Positions 27,225 through 34,392 of a stretch of DNA of 64,000 nucleotides are shown here, piece by piece. The position numbers and the translations under genes are program-made. Below the pieces are notes generated by a model. The model saw nothing but the letters and a program-made list of their open reading frames with translations, ran no database searches and was not told the DNA's origin. The stretch's first letter is position 1, and each line of letters starts with the position of its first letter. The DNA is from Bacteroidota bacterium (lineage in GTDB: Bacteria; Bacteroidota; Bacteroidia; Bacteroidales; SKPS01): positions 1 through 64,000 of the forward strand of contig JAKLII010000002.1 of the NCBI GenBank assembly GCA_022709695.1. Direction: 5' to 3'.

Positions 27225-28469
27225 ATGAAAGCCATTCTGAAACAGGTAATCTATGACCAGCGGCAGATCACGTATTCCGCCACGATTCCGAGGGTATTAC
27301 CACAGCATCTCACTAATGCCCCGGAGGTAATGATTATATCGGGAGTCAGAAGGTGTGGTAAATCCGTACTTCTGCATCAGATCAGGCAGCATCAGAAAGA
27401 GCAGGACTATTTCCTCAATTTCGATGATGACCGGTTAGCACGCTTCAGGGTTGAAAATTTCCAGGATCTGTATGAGGTATTCATTGAGCTTTTTGACGAA
27501 CAGAAGACCTTCTACTTCGATGAAATACAGAATATTGAAGGTTGGGAGTTGTTCGTGCGAAGGCTGCACGATAAAAACTGCAAGGTGTTTATAACCGGAT
27601 CCAATGCCAATATGCTGAGCCGGGAACTGGGTACCCATTTAACCGGAAGGTATCTTTCGCATAAGCTGTTTCCCTTCTCATTTCATGAATACCTGCAGCT
27701 CACTGAAAATGGAGATGCCGGAAAGGATTTAATCTCGACTACAGGGATTGCCATACTGACCCGCTTGTTCAATCAGTATATGGAGGAAGGTGGATTTCCC
27801 CAGTTTGTGCTAACCCATAATCATGAATTTTTTAAATCGTTATATGAGAGCATTTTATATAAAGATGTTCTGGTTCGGAACCGACTAACCAATGAGAAGG
27901 AGATGGTGGAACTGGTGTATTATCTGGCCAGTAACACAGCAACTTTATCATCCTATAGCTCACTGGCCAGAACCATAGGGGTAAAACACCCCCTGACTGT
28001 TAAGAATTACCTGGGTTTTCTGGAAAACACCTATATGTTATTTCAAGTACCGATGTTTGAGTATTCCGTAAGAAAACAAATGGCCAATGCCCGAAAAACC
28101 TACTTCATCGATCATGCCCTTGTGCAGAAAATAGGTTTCAGCTTTTCCGGAAATTCCGGCAGGTTGCTGGAGAATCTTGTTTTCGTTGAATTAAAACGCA
28201 GGGGGTATGAAGTGTTTTACCATTCCGGCAGAGGGGAGTGTGACTTTTTGCTTCGAAGGGATGGTCGTATTGTGCAGGCAATTCAAGTTTGCCTCACCCT
28301 CACCGACTCGACTCAGAAAAGGGAAATTTCAGGTCTGATGGAGGCTATGGAGCTGCACAGCCTGAGACAGGGTTTGTTGCTAACTTCACATCAGGAAGAG
28401 CAAATGGTAATAAAAGACAAGGAGATTCATGTGATCCCTGTATGGAAATGGCTGCTGGGCATGACGTAG
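27225..28469 (+). CDS. AAA_14/DUF4143 ATPase (3rd of four)
   Basis: A 414-residue protein with Walker A GVRRCGKS (40-47), Walker B FYFDEIQ (96-102) and the ITGSNANMLSRELGTHLTG segment. The middle part (SYSSLARTIGVKHPLTVKNYLGFLENTYM) is the winged-helix-like linker. The DUF4143 part has GECDFLL and then IQVCLTL, lacking the acid-x-Lys expected in a PD-(D/E)XK site. The gene has its own promoter box. It is the closest relative of the 23437 gene in the window. Confidence 0.87.
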   Translation: MKAILKQVIYDQRQITYSATIPRVLPQHLTNAPEVMIISGVRRCGKSVLLHQIRQHQKEQDYFLNFDDDRLARFRVENFQDLYEVFIELFDEQKTFYFDEIQNIEGWELFVRRLHDKNCKVFITGSNANMLSRELGTHLTGRYLSHKLFPFSFHEYLQLTENGDAGKDLISTTGIAILTRLFNQYMEEGGFPQFVLTHNHEFFKSLYESILYKDVLVRNRLTNEKEMVELVYYLASNTATLSSYSSLARTIGVKHPLTVKNYLGFLENTYMLFQVPMFEYSVRKQMANARKTYFIDHALVQKIGFSFSGNSGRLLENLVFVELKRRGYEVFYHSGRGECDFLLRRDGRIVQAIQVCLTLTDSTQKREISGLMEAMELHSLRQGLLLTSHQEEQMVIKDKEIHVIPVWKWLLGMT

Positions 28470-28604
28470 CATTGATGTTTATTCTCCTTGATCCTATGTG
28501 CCCTTTGTGGTGAAAATGGCTGGTAATATCACAAATCTCTGCCAATTTTTATCTTAATTTACTAATCTTTCACTATTTTTTTGGTAATTTAAACATAATA
28601 TTTG

Positions 28605-28612
28605 TACATTTG
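28605..28612 (+). promoter_or_regulatory. -7 box TACATTTG abutting the fifth ATPase start
   Basis: Exact TAnnTTTG that ends four bases before the ATG at 28617, in the same CCAC-ATG context as wzm. This suggests leaderless or nearly leaderless mRNA. An in-frame TTG at 28602 is excluded by the overlap. Confidence 0.5.
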
Positions 28613-28616
28613 CCAC

Positions 28617-29906
28617 ATGAAACAGCTTATCAAAGATATCATTCTTGAGAACCAGCACATGGTATTCCCTGAGATGGTTGACCGGGAAACGGAGATCCCA
28701 CTGGATCTGAAGGTGATTGTAAGCCTGGTGGGGCCCAGGCGCAGCGGCAAATCATGGCTGTTGTACCGTGCCATCAGGCAGTTGAAAGCGCGTGGAATGC
28801 CCGTATCGCATATTCTCTTCCTCAACTTCGAAGACGAGCGGCTGCCTTTACAGTCGGGGGATCTGGATCTGATCATTCAGTCTTACAATGAATTGTTTCC
28901 CGATATCCGGATGGAGGATGTGTGGATTTTCTTTGATGAGATCCAGAACGTACCGGGATGGGAGCTGTTTGTGCGGAGGCTCTTTGATACCCGGTCAAGA
29001 CATCTTTTCATCACTGGTTCCAACGCCAGGCTACTCTCCACAGAGATCGCCACAGCGCTTCGCGGGCGAACCATCACCCTTACGGTTTACCCCTTTTCGT
29101 ATGGGGAATATCTCAACGCTTTGGGCGTATCAACCTCTGCAAAAACACAAAAAGCCCGCAGCACACTGATCCATTATACTGCTCAGTTTATGTATCACGG
29201 CGGTTTTCCTGAAACCATTGGCATAGATGACCATTACAGGATCAGGATTCTGCAGGAATACTTTAATGTGATGATTTTCAGAGATATTGTTGAGAGGTAC
29301 CAGGTAACCAACATCGACACGCTTCGGTTCTTTATCCGTAAAATCTTCGCAGGGGTCAGCAAACCCTTCTCAGTGAACAAAGCCTACAACGATTTGAAAT
29401 CGATGGGTTACAAGATCAGCAACAAATATTTGTATGAATACCTCAGGTACTGCAACGATGTCTTCCTTTGCCAATCCGTTTCCGGGTACAATCATTCAGA
29501 GATCAAACAAGCCAAAAGTGAGAAGAAGGCCTACATCATCGACAGCGGACTTCTTGGGGCGATTCAGTTCTCCGTATCAAAAGATCACGGCAAGCTGTTT
29601 GAAAACATGGTATATATGGAGCTCTTGAAACAGGCATACACCCCCATGTACTTTAAAGGCAGATATGAGTGTGATTTTATGGTTGGAGGTGTTGTCGGGA
29701 TGCAGGCACTCCAGGCCACCTGGTCGATGACCGATGGAACAACGCGGGATCGGGAATTCCGGGGACTCAAAGAGGCTTGCGATTATCTGGGTATATCACA
29801 TGGGATCATCATCACCCCGGATCTGCGCGAAACAATTCAATATCAAGGCTTAACCATTGAGGTGTTTCCGTTTTACGAGCTGGCATTGAAGGGGCTGGAG
29901 GTCTGA
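28617..29906 (+). CDS. AAA_14/DUF4143 ATPase (4th of four)
   Basis: A 429-residue member with Walker A GPRRSGKS (39-46), Walker B WIFFDEIQ (103-110) and ITGSNARLLSTEIATALRG. The C-terminal DUF4143 core reads YECDFMV and then LQATWSM, again without the (D/E)xK acid and Lys. By eye it is closest to the family branch that has the FFIRKIFAGVSKPFSVNKAYNDL linker. It closes the island. The next gene, 105 bases on, is a glycosyltransferase of the interrupted glycan locus. Confidence 0.87.
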   Translation: MKQLIKDIILENQHMVFPEMVDRETEIPLDLKVIVSLVGPRRSGKSWLLYRAIRQLKARGMPVSHILFLNFEDERLPLQSGDLDLIIQSYNELFPDIRMEDVWIFFDEIQNVPGWELFVRRLFDTRSRHLFITGSNARLLSTEIATALRGRTITLTVYPFSYGEYLNALGVSTSAKTQKARSTLIHYTAQFMYHGGFPETIGIDDHYRIRILQEYFNVMIFRDIVERYQVTNIDTLRFFIRKIFAGVSKPFSVNKAYNDLKSMGYKISNKYLYEYLRYCNDVFLCQSVSGYNHSEIKQAKSEKKAYIIDSGLLGAIQFSVSKDHGKLFENMVYMELLKQAYTPMYFKGRYECDFMVGGVVGMQALQATWSMTDGTTRDREFRGLKEACDYLGISHGIIITPDLRETIQYQGLTIEVFPFYELALKGLEV

Positions 29907-30011
29907 TAGCCGTTAGCTGTTGGTCCTTGGTTTTTTTTACCTTTGGAGCTGATTCATCCGCAAAAACAAAAAACTAAAAGCCAATAGCCAAAAGCTAAAA
30001 GCCATAAAATC

Positions 30012-30950
30012 ATGCCCCCGGTTTTAAGCATCATGATGCCGGTATACAACGGTGCCCGCTACCTCAGGCCGGCGGTGGAAAGCCTGTTGCACCAGACTTT
30101 CACCGATTTTGAGCTGATTGTGGTGGATGACGGTTCCACCGACAACAGCATGGAGATCGTAGCGTCGTTCAGTGATCCAAGGATCAGGATCCTGAGGAAC
30201 GGCGACAACCGGGGCATCGTGTACAGCCGTAACCGGGCCCTGGCTGAGGCGCGCGGGCGGTACCTCGCATCGTTCGACGCTGATGACATCGCCCATCCCC
30301 GCAAGTTTGAGCGCCAGATCAGGTTTCTGGAGGAGCATCCGGACTTCGGCATGGTGGGGTGCCGGGTGTACCATATCGATGCTGTGGGGGCGAGGCTGAA
30401 GAGCAGGTGGCGCCTGGGGGCAGGTGCTGCGATGATACCTGCGCTGCAGCTCTTCAGGGCCTATTTTATCCAGTCGGCCGTAGTGTACCGGCGTGAGGCC
30501 CTGCCGGAAGGGGGGTATGCCGAAGGGTTCGATATCGGGGAGGATTACAGGATGTATTATGATGTATCACAACGGTATAGAGCGATGAACCTGCCGGAAT
30601 ACCTGCTGTACTACCGGATCCATGATGAGAGCATTCAGCACAGGCGGCCTGATATGCTGGAGGCCTGTGAAACAAAACTTTACCAGTATATCTACACCCC
30701 GCTTCAGATCGACATCACCCATGAACGATTCAGGGTATTACAACACCTGAAGCACCGTAAACCGATGGGCTTGCAGCAATACCATGAAACCGGGGCATTC
30801 CTCCGGCTGATCCTCCGGCAAAACCGAATACATAGGATCTATCCGCAGAAGATCCTGTGGAAGGTGGTATTGAACCGCAGGGTGAAAGCCCTGTACAAGC
30901 TTTTATTGAGCTTTTTTCTTCCCCTTGACGATAAGGCCCACCAGGATTAG
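30012..30950 (+). CDS. Family 2 glycosyltransferase
   Basis: A GT-A enzyme of 312 residues with LSIMMPVYNGARYL, VDDGSTDNS and FDADDIAHPRKFERQI (about 91-106). It is strongly similar along its full length to the 17742 product, including QLFRAYFIQSAVVYRRE. It resumes the glycan locus after the ATPase island. Its last 48 bases overlap the 3' end of the small minus-strand gene at 30903. Confidence 0.88.
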   Translation: MPPVLSIMMPVYNGARYLRPAVESLLHQTFTDFELIVVDDGSTDNSMEIVASFSDPRIRILRNGDNRGIVYSRNRALAEARGRYLASFDADDIAHPRKFERQIRFLEEHPDFGMVGCRVYHIDAVGARLKSRWRLGAGAAMIPALQLFRAYFIQSAVVYRREALPEGGYAEGFDIGEDYRMYYDVSQRYRAMNLPEYLLYYRIHDESIQHRRPDMLEACETKLYQYIYTPLQIDITHERFRVLQHLKHRKPMGLQQYHETGAFLRLILRQNRIHRIYPQKILWKVVLNRRVKALYKLLLSFFLPLDDKAHQD

Positions 30951-31082
30951 CACGGCCCCCACCACCAGGCCGGCGATCTGCACCAATCCGAAACCTTCTT
31001 TGGTATTGAGGCCGAACTGATCGAGAAAAACCGATCCCACCACAACGATGACACCCGCCAGGATAAACCAGAATTTTTTCAT
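30903..31082 (-). CDS. Small two-segment membrane protein
   Basis: The 59-residue protein MKKFWFILAGVIVVVGSVFL... has two hydrophobic segments (about 5-23 and 31-51), a short loop with QFGLNTKEGFG, and a basic tail KGKKKAQ. No family recognised. I choose the start at 31082 because GGAGG lies eight bases upstream and a strong promoter box precedes it. It is transcribed towards the glycosyltransferase gene, and the two coding regions overlap tail to tail. Confidence 0.7.
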   Translation of the reverse strand: MKKFWFILAGVIVVVGSVFLDQFGLNTKEGFGLVQIAGLVVGAVLILVGLIVKGKKKAQ

Positions 31083-31110
31083 AGGATGATCCTCCGTAAT
31101 TAATTTAACC

Positions 31111-31118
31111 CAAAGATA
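31111..31118 (-). promoter_or_regulatory. -7 box TATCTTTG, minus strand, for the small membrane protein
   Basis: Exact match on the minus strand, with TTTG at 31136-31139 as -33 element (17 bases between). This is one of the best formed promoters in the window. Confidence 0.65.
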
Positions 31119-31181
31119 CACATTTTTCCATCCGGCAAATTTTACCTATGTTTACGCGACGAAACCGGGGTTATTGCATGC

Positions 31182-31205
31182 AGGGTCAATGCATGCATTG
31201 ACCCT
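31182..31205. repeat. Perfect 24-bp palindrome
   Basis: The arms AGGGTCAATGCA/TGCATTGACCCT are fully self-complementary. It lies 14 bases before the ATG of the GT4 gene at 31220 and about 100 bases upstream of the divergent small gene. It could be a REP-like dispersed palindrome or an operator. Confidence 0.85.
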
Positions 31206-31219
31206 ACATTCATATTCGC

Positions 31220-32299
31220 ATGAAAATCGGCATTCTGGGATCGCGCGGCATTCCGAACGCCTATGGCGGCTTCGAGCAATTTGCCGAATACCTGTCGATA
31301 GGGCTGGTGGAACGGGGAATGGAGGTGTGGGTGTACTGTTCCCATACCCATCCCTACCGGTTGCCCGAATACCGGGGGGTGCACCTGATCCACTGCAAAG
31401 ACCCTGAAGAGCTGATGGGCACCGCAGGGCAGTTTCTGTATGATCTCCACTGCATCCTCGACAGCCGGAAGCGCGGTTTTGACGTGATCCTGCAGCTGGG
31501 CTACACCAGCAGCAGCATCTGGCACCGTTTGCTGCCCCGTAAAGCGTGCATTATCACCAACATGGACGGCCTGGAGTGGAAGCGGAGCAAGTACAGCCCC
31601 GGGGTGCGGAGGTTCCTGCGGTATGCCGAGAAACTGGCAGTGAAGAGCAGCGACAGGCTGGTGGCCGACTCCGAAGCCATTGCGGAGTATCTGTCCGGAA
31701 CCTACGGAGTAGCCTCCACCTTTATCCCCTACGGCGCCGACATCCCGGAGATGCCCTCCGCAGAGGGGCTCAGGGATTGGGGCATTGAGTCCGGCAGGTA
31801 TTATCTGCTCATCGCCAGGATGCAGCCCGACAACCACGTAGAGGAGGTGATCTGCGGGGTGCTTGGAAGCGGTACCCCCTACCCTTTGCTGGTGGTGGGC
31901 AACACCGGGAACCGGTATGCGCACTACCTGCAGCAGAAGTACCCTGATCCGCGGATCCGCTTCACCGGGGGGATCTATGACCCTGATGTGCTGAATGTGC
32001 TGCGTGCCCATTGCCTCCTCTATTTCCACGGCCATTCGGCCGGCGGCACCAACCCCTCACTGCTGGAGGCGATGGCGGCCTCTGCGCCTGTGTGCGCCCA
32101 CGATAACCCGTTCAACCGTTCGGTGCTGGGGGAGGATGCGCTGTGGTTCACAGATGCAGAAGATATCAGCAGATGTATTCAGGATTTGCCAGCTGAAATG
32201 TGGTGGAAGTCTGCTATATCGAATAATATCAACAAGATAAATACCAAATATACCTGGAATGGGGTGATTGATAAATACAGGGATTTGTTTTTGGGTTGA
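31220..32299 (+). CDS. Family 4 glycosyltransferase with DUF1972 N-terminal domain
   Basis: The 359-residue GT-B protein begins KIGILGSRGIPNAYGGFEQFAE, the hallmark of the DUF1972 domain found in rhamnosyl- and similar transferases of capsule loci (Cps2T/WchF group). TNMDGLEWKRSKY follows, and a donor domain with YFHGHSAGGTNPSLLEAMAA (about residues 272-291). It would add a sugar to the growing lipid-linked glycan in the cytoplasm. The sugar specificity cannot be told. Confidence 0.9.
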   Translation: MKIGILGSRGIPNAYGGFEQFAEYLSIGLVERGMEVWVYCSHTHPYRLPEYRGVHLIHCKDPEELMGTAGQFLYDLHCILDSRKRGFDVILQLGYTSSSIWHRLLPRKACIITNMDGLEWKRSKYSPGVRRFLRYAEKLAVKSSDRLVADSEAIAEYLSGTYGVASTFIPYGADIPEMPSAEGLRDWGIESGRYYLLIARMQPDNHVEEVICGVLGSGTPYPLLVVGNTGNRYAHYLQQKYPDPRIRFTGGIYDPDVLNVLRAHCLLYFHGHSAGGTNPSLLEAMAASAPVCAHDNPFNRSVLGEDALWFTDAEDISRCIQDLPAEMWWKSAISNNINKINTKYTWNGVIDKYRDLFLG

Positions 32300-32302
32300 T
32301 TT

Positions 32303-32337
32303 TTTTACCACGGAGGCATGGAGGACACGGAGAACAC
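32303..32337 (+). repeat. Left 35-bp inverted repeat of the GxxExxY cassette
   Basis: Starts TTTTACCACGGAG. It matches the reverse complement of 32771-32805 at 32 of 35 positions. It begins four bases after the GT4 stop codon. Confidence 0.9.
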
Positions 32338-32345
32338 GGAGGATA

Positions 32346-32756
32346 TTAATTTTCAGGAAGTTTGGCGAATTGATCGGTTACCATTGAGACTATCTGGTTC
32401 CGGATTACCTCACAATGAAAATTAATCAAGAGCCCTTTCGCTCTGAGAGCCAACTTCAGATATGAGAGCAGTTGGGCTTTGTACAATGGTATCATTGTAT
32501 CTACAGCTTTAATTTCCACAATGATCTGGTCTTCAACCAATAGATCTAATTTCAAATTTTTCCCGAGCTTCCTGCCTTTGTATATAATGGGTAGAATGAC
32601 CTGAGATTTAACCTCCAGGCCATTATTTCTGATTTCTTCAAGCAGGCATTCATGATATACAGACTCCAGTAAACCCGGCCCAAGTTGCTTGTGCACTTCC
32701 ATTGCAGCTCCAATAATTATAAATGAAATTTCATTGATCCTCTTTTTTGTCATCAT
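32346..32756 (-). CDS. GxxExxY protein
   Basis: This 136-residue member of the TIGR04256 family has the name motif GLLESVY (28-34). A nuclease-like core follows: KLDLLVEDQIIVEIKAVD, with D71 and E81-I82-K83, which fits an intact PD-(D/E)XK active-site arrangement. The family's biological role is unknown. The gene is alone in its orientation among glycan genes and is enclosed by inverted repeats, which marks it as an insertion. A second start codon at 32753 is equally possible. Confidence 0.9.
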   Translation of the reverse strand: MMTKKRINEISFIIIGAAMEVHKQLGPGLLESVYHECLLEEIRNNGLEVKSQVILPIIYKGRKLGKNLKLDLLVEDQIIVEIKAVDTMIPLYKAQLLSYLKLALRAKGLLINFHCEVIRNQIVSMVTDQFAKLPEN

Positions 32757-32770
32757 CTGATTTCGTTTTT

Positions 32771-32805
32771 GTGTTCTCCGTGTTCTCTATGTCTCCGTGG
32801 TAAAA
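32771..32805 (-). repeat. Right 35-bp inverted repeat of the GxxExxY cassette
   Basis: Inverted partner of 32303-32337, with three mismatches. It reads in the same orientation as the first segment of blocks A, B and C. Confidence 0.9.
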
Positions 32806-32930
32806 TAAAATCATTCCGGAAACCAATCACTTTCCCATAGGTCTATAGTTGATTGAAACAGAAAAAAAGGAGAGCCGGAAATCATCATCCCGGAAAAAAT
32901 CGTAATATCGCCTCCGATTAAAAGCACAGC

Positions 32931-34322
32931 ATGCCTTACCGATATTCGCGCTATATTCCCCTCCTGTCCCTCGCCGGCGACTTTGTGCTGCTGAACCTGA
33001 TGCTGGTCATCGGTTTCATCTGGCATAACGGCCTGGCCCACAGCACAGAACCATACCATTTTACCTTTTATCTGTACCTGAATTTGGTATGGGTTATCCT
33101 GGTATTTATCTTCCGGGCCCATACCGTAGACCGCAACATGCGCCCCAGGGTGTTTTTTATCACCTATGTTCAGATCATCATCTTCTTCTTTTTCTTCTTC
33201 CTGATGTTTTTCCAGGTGAGGGCATTTCAGTATTACCCGCGTGACTGGTGGAAATACATTTTCCCGGCTTTTTTCCTGGTGCTGATCACATGGAAAATGC
33301 TGCTGTATTATGGATTTATGATTTACCGGAGGCTGGGTTACAACTACCGGAACGTGATCATCATCGGCAACGACCCCAATGCCAGAGCATTGCAGCATTA
33401 TTTCATCTCCAATCCCTGGCACGGGCTGCGGTATCAGGGTTATTTTTCTGACAGGGAGATTGTGGACGATGAGAGCAGGGTCAGTTTTATCGGAACCCTT
33501 CCGGAACTTGATGCTCATCTGAAATCGCAGAGAATTGATGAGGTTTTCATTGCCTGGAGCAGCATCCCCCGCGCCCGGCTGAACGAGATTTTTGAGGTGC
33601 TGGACAACTATCCTGTGAAGGTGCGGGTGATTCCCGACCTGCAGGACTTCTCCTTCCGGAGCGCCGAGATCGTTAATTACGGCGATCTGCCTGTGATCCA
33701 GATCCATCCGGGCCCATTGAGCATCTGGTACAACCGTGTGGTGAAACGGGTATTCGATGTGGTGGTATCGCTCCTGGCGATCGTACTGGTGCTGTCGTGG
33801 CTTACCCCGATCCTGTGGATCGCTTCCCTGCTGGGTTCCCGCGAAGGGGTGTTTTTCAGGCAGCGGCGCACGGCTGCCGATGGCAGAGAGTTTACCTGCC
33901 TGAAATACAGAAGCATGCGAAGCAATCCGGAGGCTGATGAGAAAGCCGCCTCAAAGGATGACAAGCGGATTACCCCTGTGGGGAGGTTTCTCCGCAAAAC
34001 CAGCCTGGATGAATTCCCGCAGTTCTTCAACGTGCTCAGGGGTGAGATGTCGGTGGTGGGGCCCAGGCCGCACATGTTGAAGCACACCGAAGAGTACCGC
34101 AGGCTCATCAAGCGGTTCATGCTGCGGCATACGGTTAAGCCCGGCATCACCGGGCTGGCACAGGTGAGGGGTTACCGCGGCGAGATCACCTGTGTTGAAG
34201 ATATCGCCAAAAGGGTGGAATACGATGTGAAATACATCGAGAACTGGTCGTTCAACCTCGATCTGCGGATCATCCTGCGTACCCTGCTGGTGCTGTTCAA
34301 AGGGCAGGAGAAGGCGTATTAG
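32931..34322 (+). CDS. Polyprenyl-phosphate sugar phosphotransferase (WbaP/WcaJ type)
   Basis: A 463-residue initiating enzyme that puts a sugar-1-phosphate on undecaprenyl phosphate. Four hydrophobic segments (about 5-125) are followed by a Rossmann-like domain (about 130-240: NVIIIGNDPNARAL), another membrane segment (about 275-305), and the catalytic bacterial sugar transferase domain. That domain has FFRQRRTAADGREFTCLKYRSM, SLDEFPQFFNVLRGEMSVVGPRPH and HTVKPGITGLAQVRGYRGE. All catalytic landmarks are present. It is the logical first step for the glycan that the locus assembles, although it is at the far end from wzm/wzt. Confidence 0.95.
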   Translation: MPYRYSRYIPLLSLAGDFVLLNLMLVIGFIWHNGLAHSTEPYHFTFYLYLNLVWVILVFIFRAHTVDRNMRPRVFFITYVQIIIFFFFFFLMFFQVRAFQYYPRDWWKYIFPAFFLVLITWKMLLYYGFMIYRRLGYNYRNVIIIGNDPNARALQHYFISNPWHGLRYQGYFSDREIVDDESRVSFIGTLPELDAHLKSQRIDEVFIAWSSIPRARLNEIFEVLDNYPVKVRVIPDLQDFSFRSAEIVNYGDLPVIQIHPGPLSIWYNRVVKRVFDVVVSLLAIVLVLSWLTPILWIASLLGSREGVFFRQRRTAADGREFTCLKYRSMRSNPEADEKAASKDDKRITPVGRFLRKTSLDEFPQFFNVLRGEMSVVGPRPHMLKHTEEYRRLIKRFMLRHTVKPGITGLAQVRGYRGEITCVEDIAKRVEYDVKYIENWSFNLDLRIILRTLLVLFKGQEKAY

Positions 34323-34392
34323 AAATGTGCAAATGTGGAAATGTGCAAATGTGGAAATATGAGATAATTTTCACATTCTCACATTTTTCACA
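34323..34392. repeat. AT-rich alternating repeat between convergent genes
   Basis: Tandem AAATGTGGAAATGTGCAAAT units are followed by their rough inverse (TTTTCACATTCTCACATTTT), which gives a long imperfect hairpin between the converging glycosyl-1-phosphate transferase and AOR genes. It may act as a two-way terminator. A related AAATGTGGAAATG run is at 53347-53378. Confidence 0.6.

Larger units (their letters stand above)
32303..32805. mobile_element. Candidate 503-bp repeat-bounded cassette carrying a GxxExxY gene
   Basis: One minus-strand gene lies between 35-bp inverted repeats. No transposase is encoded and I see no clear target-site duplication. Related half-repeats occur alone in blocks A, B and C. 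The element may move in trans, or the repeats may attract insertion. Confidence 0.5.

Noticed and set aside
19919..30011. Classical transposon or prophage
   Set aside because: No transposase, integrase, recombinase or phage structural gene was found among the readable proteins.
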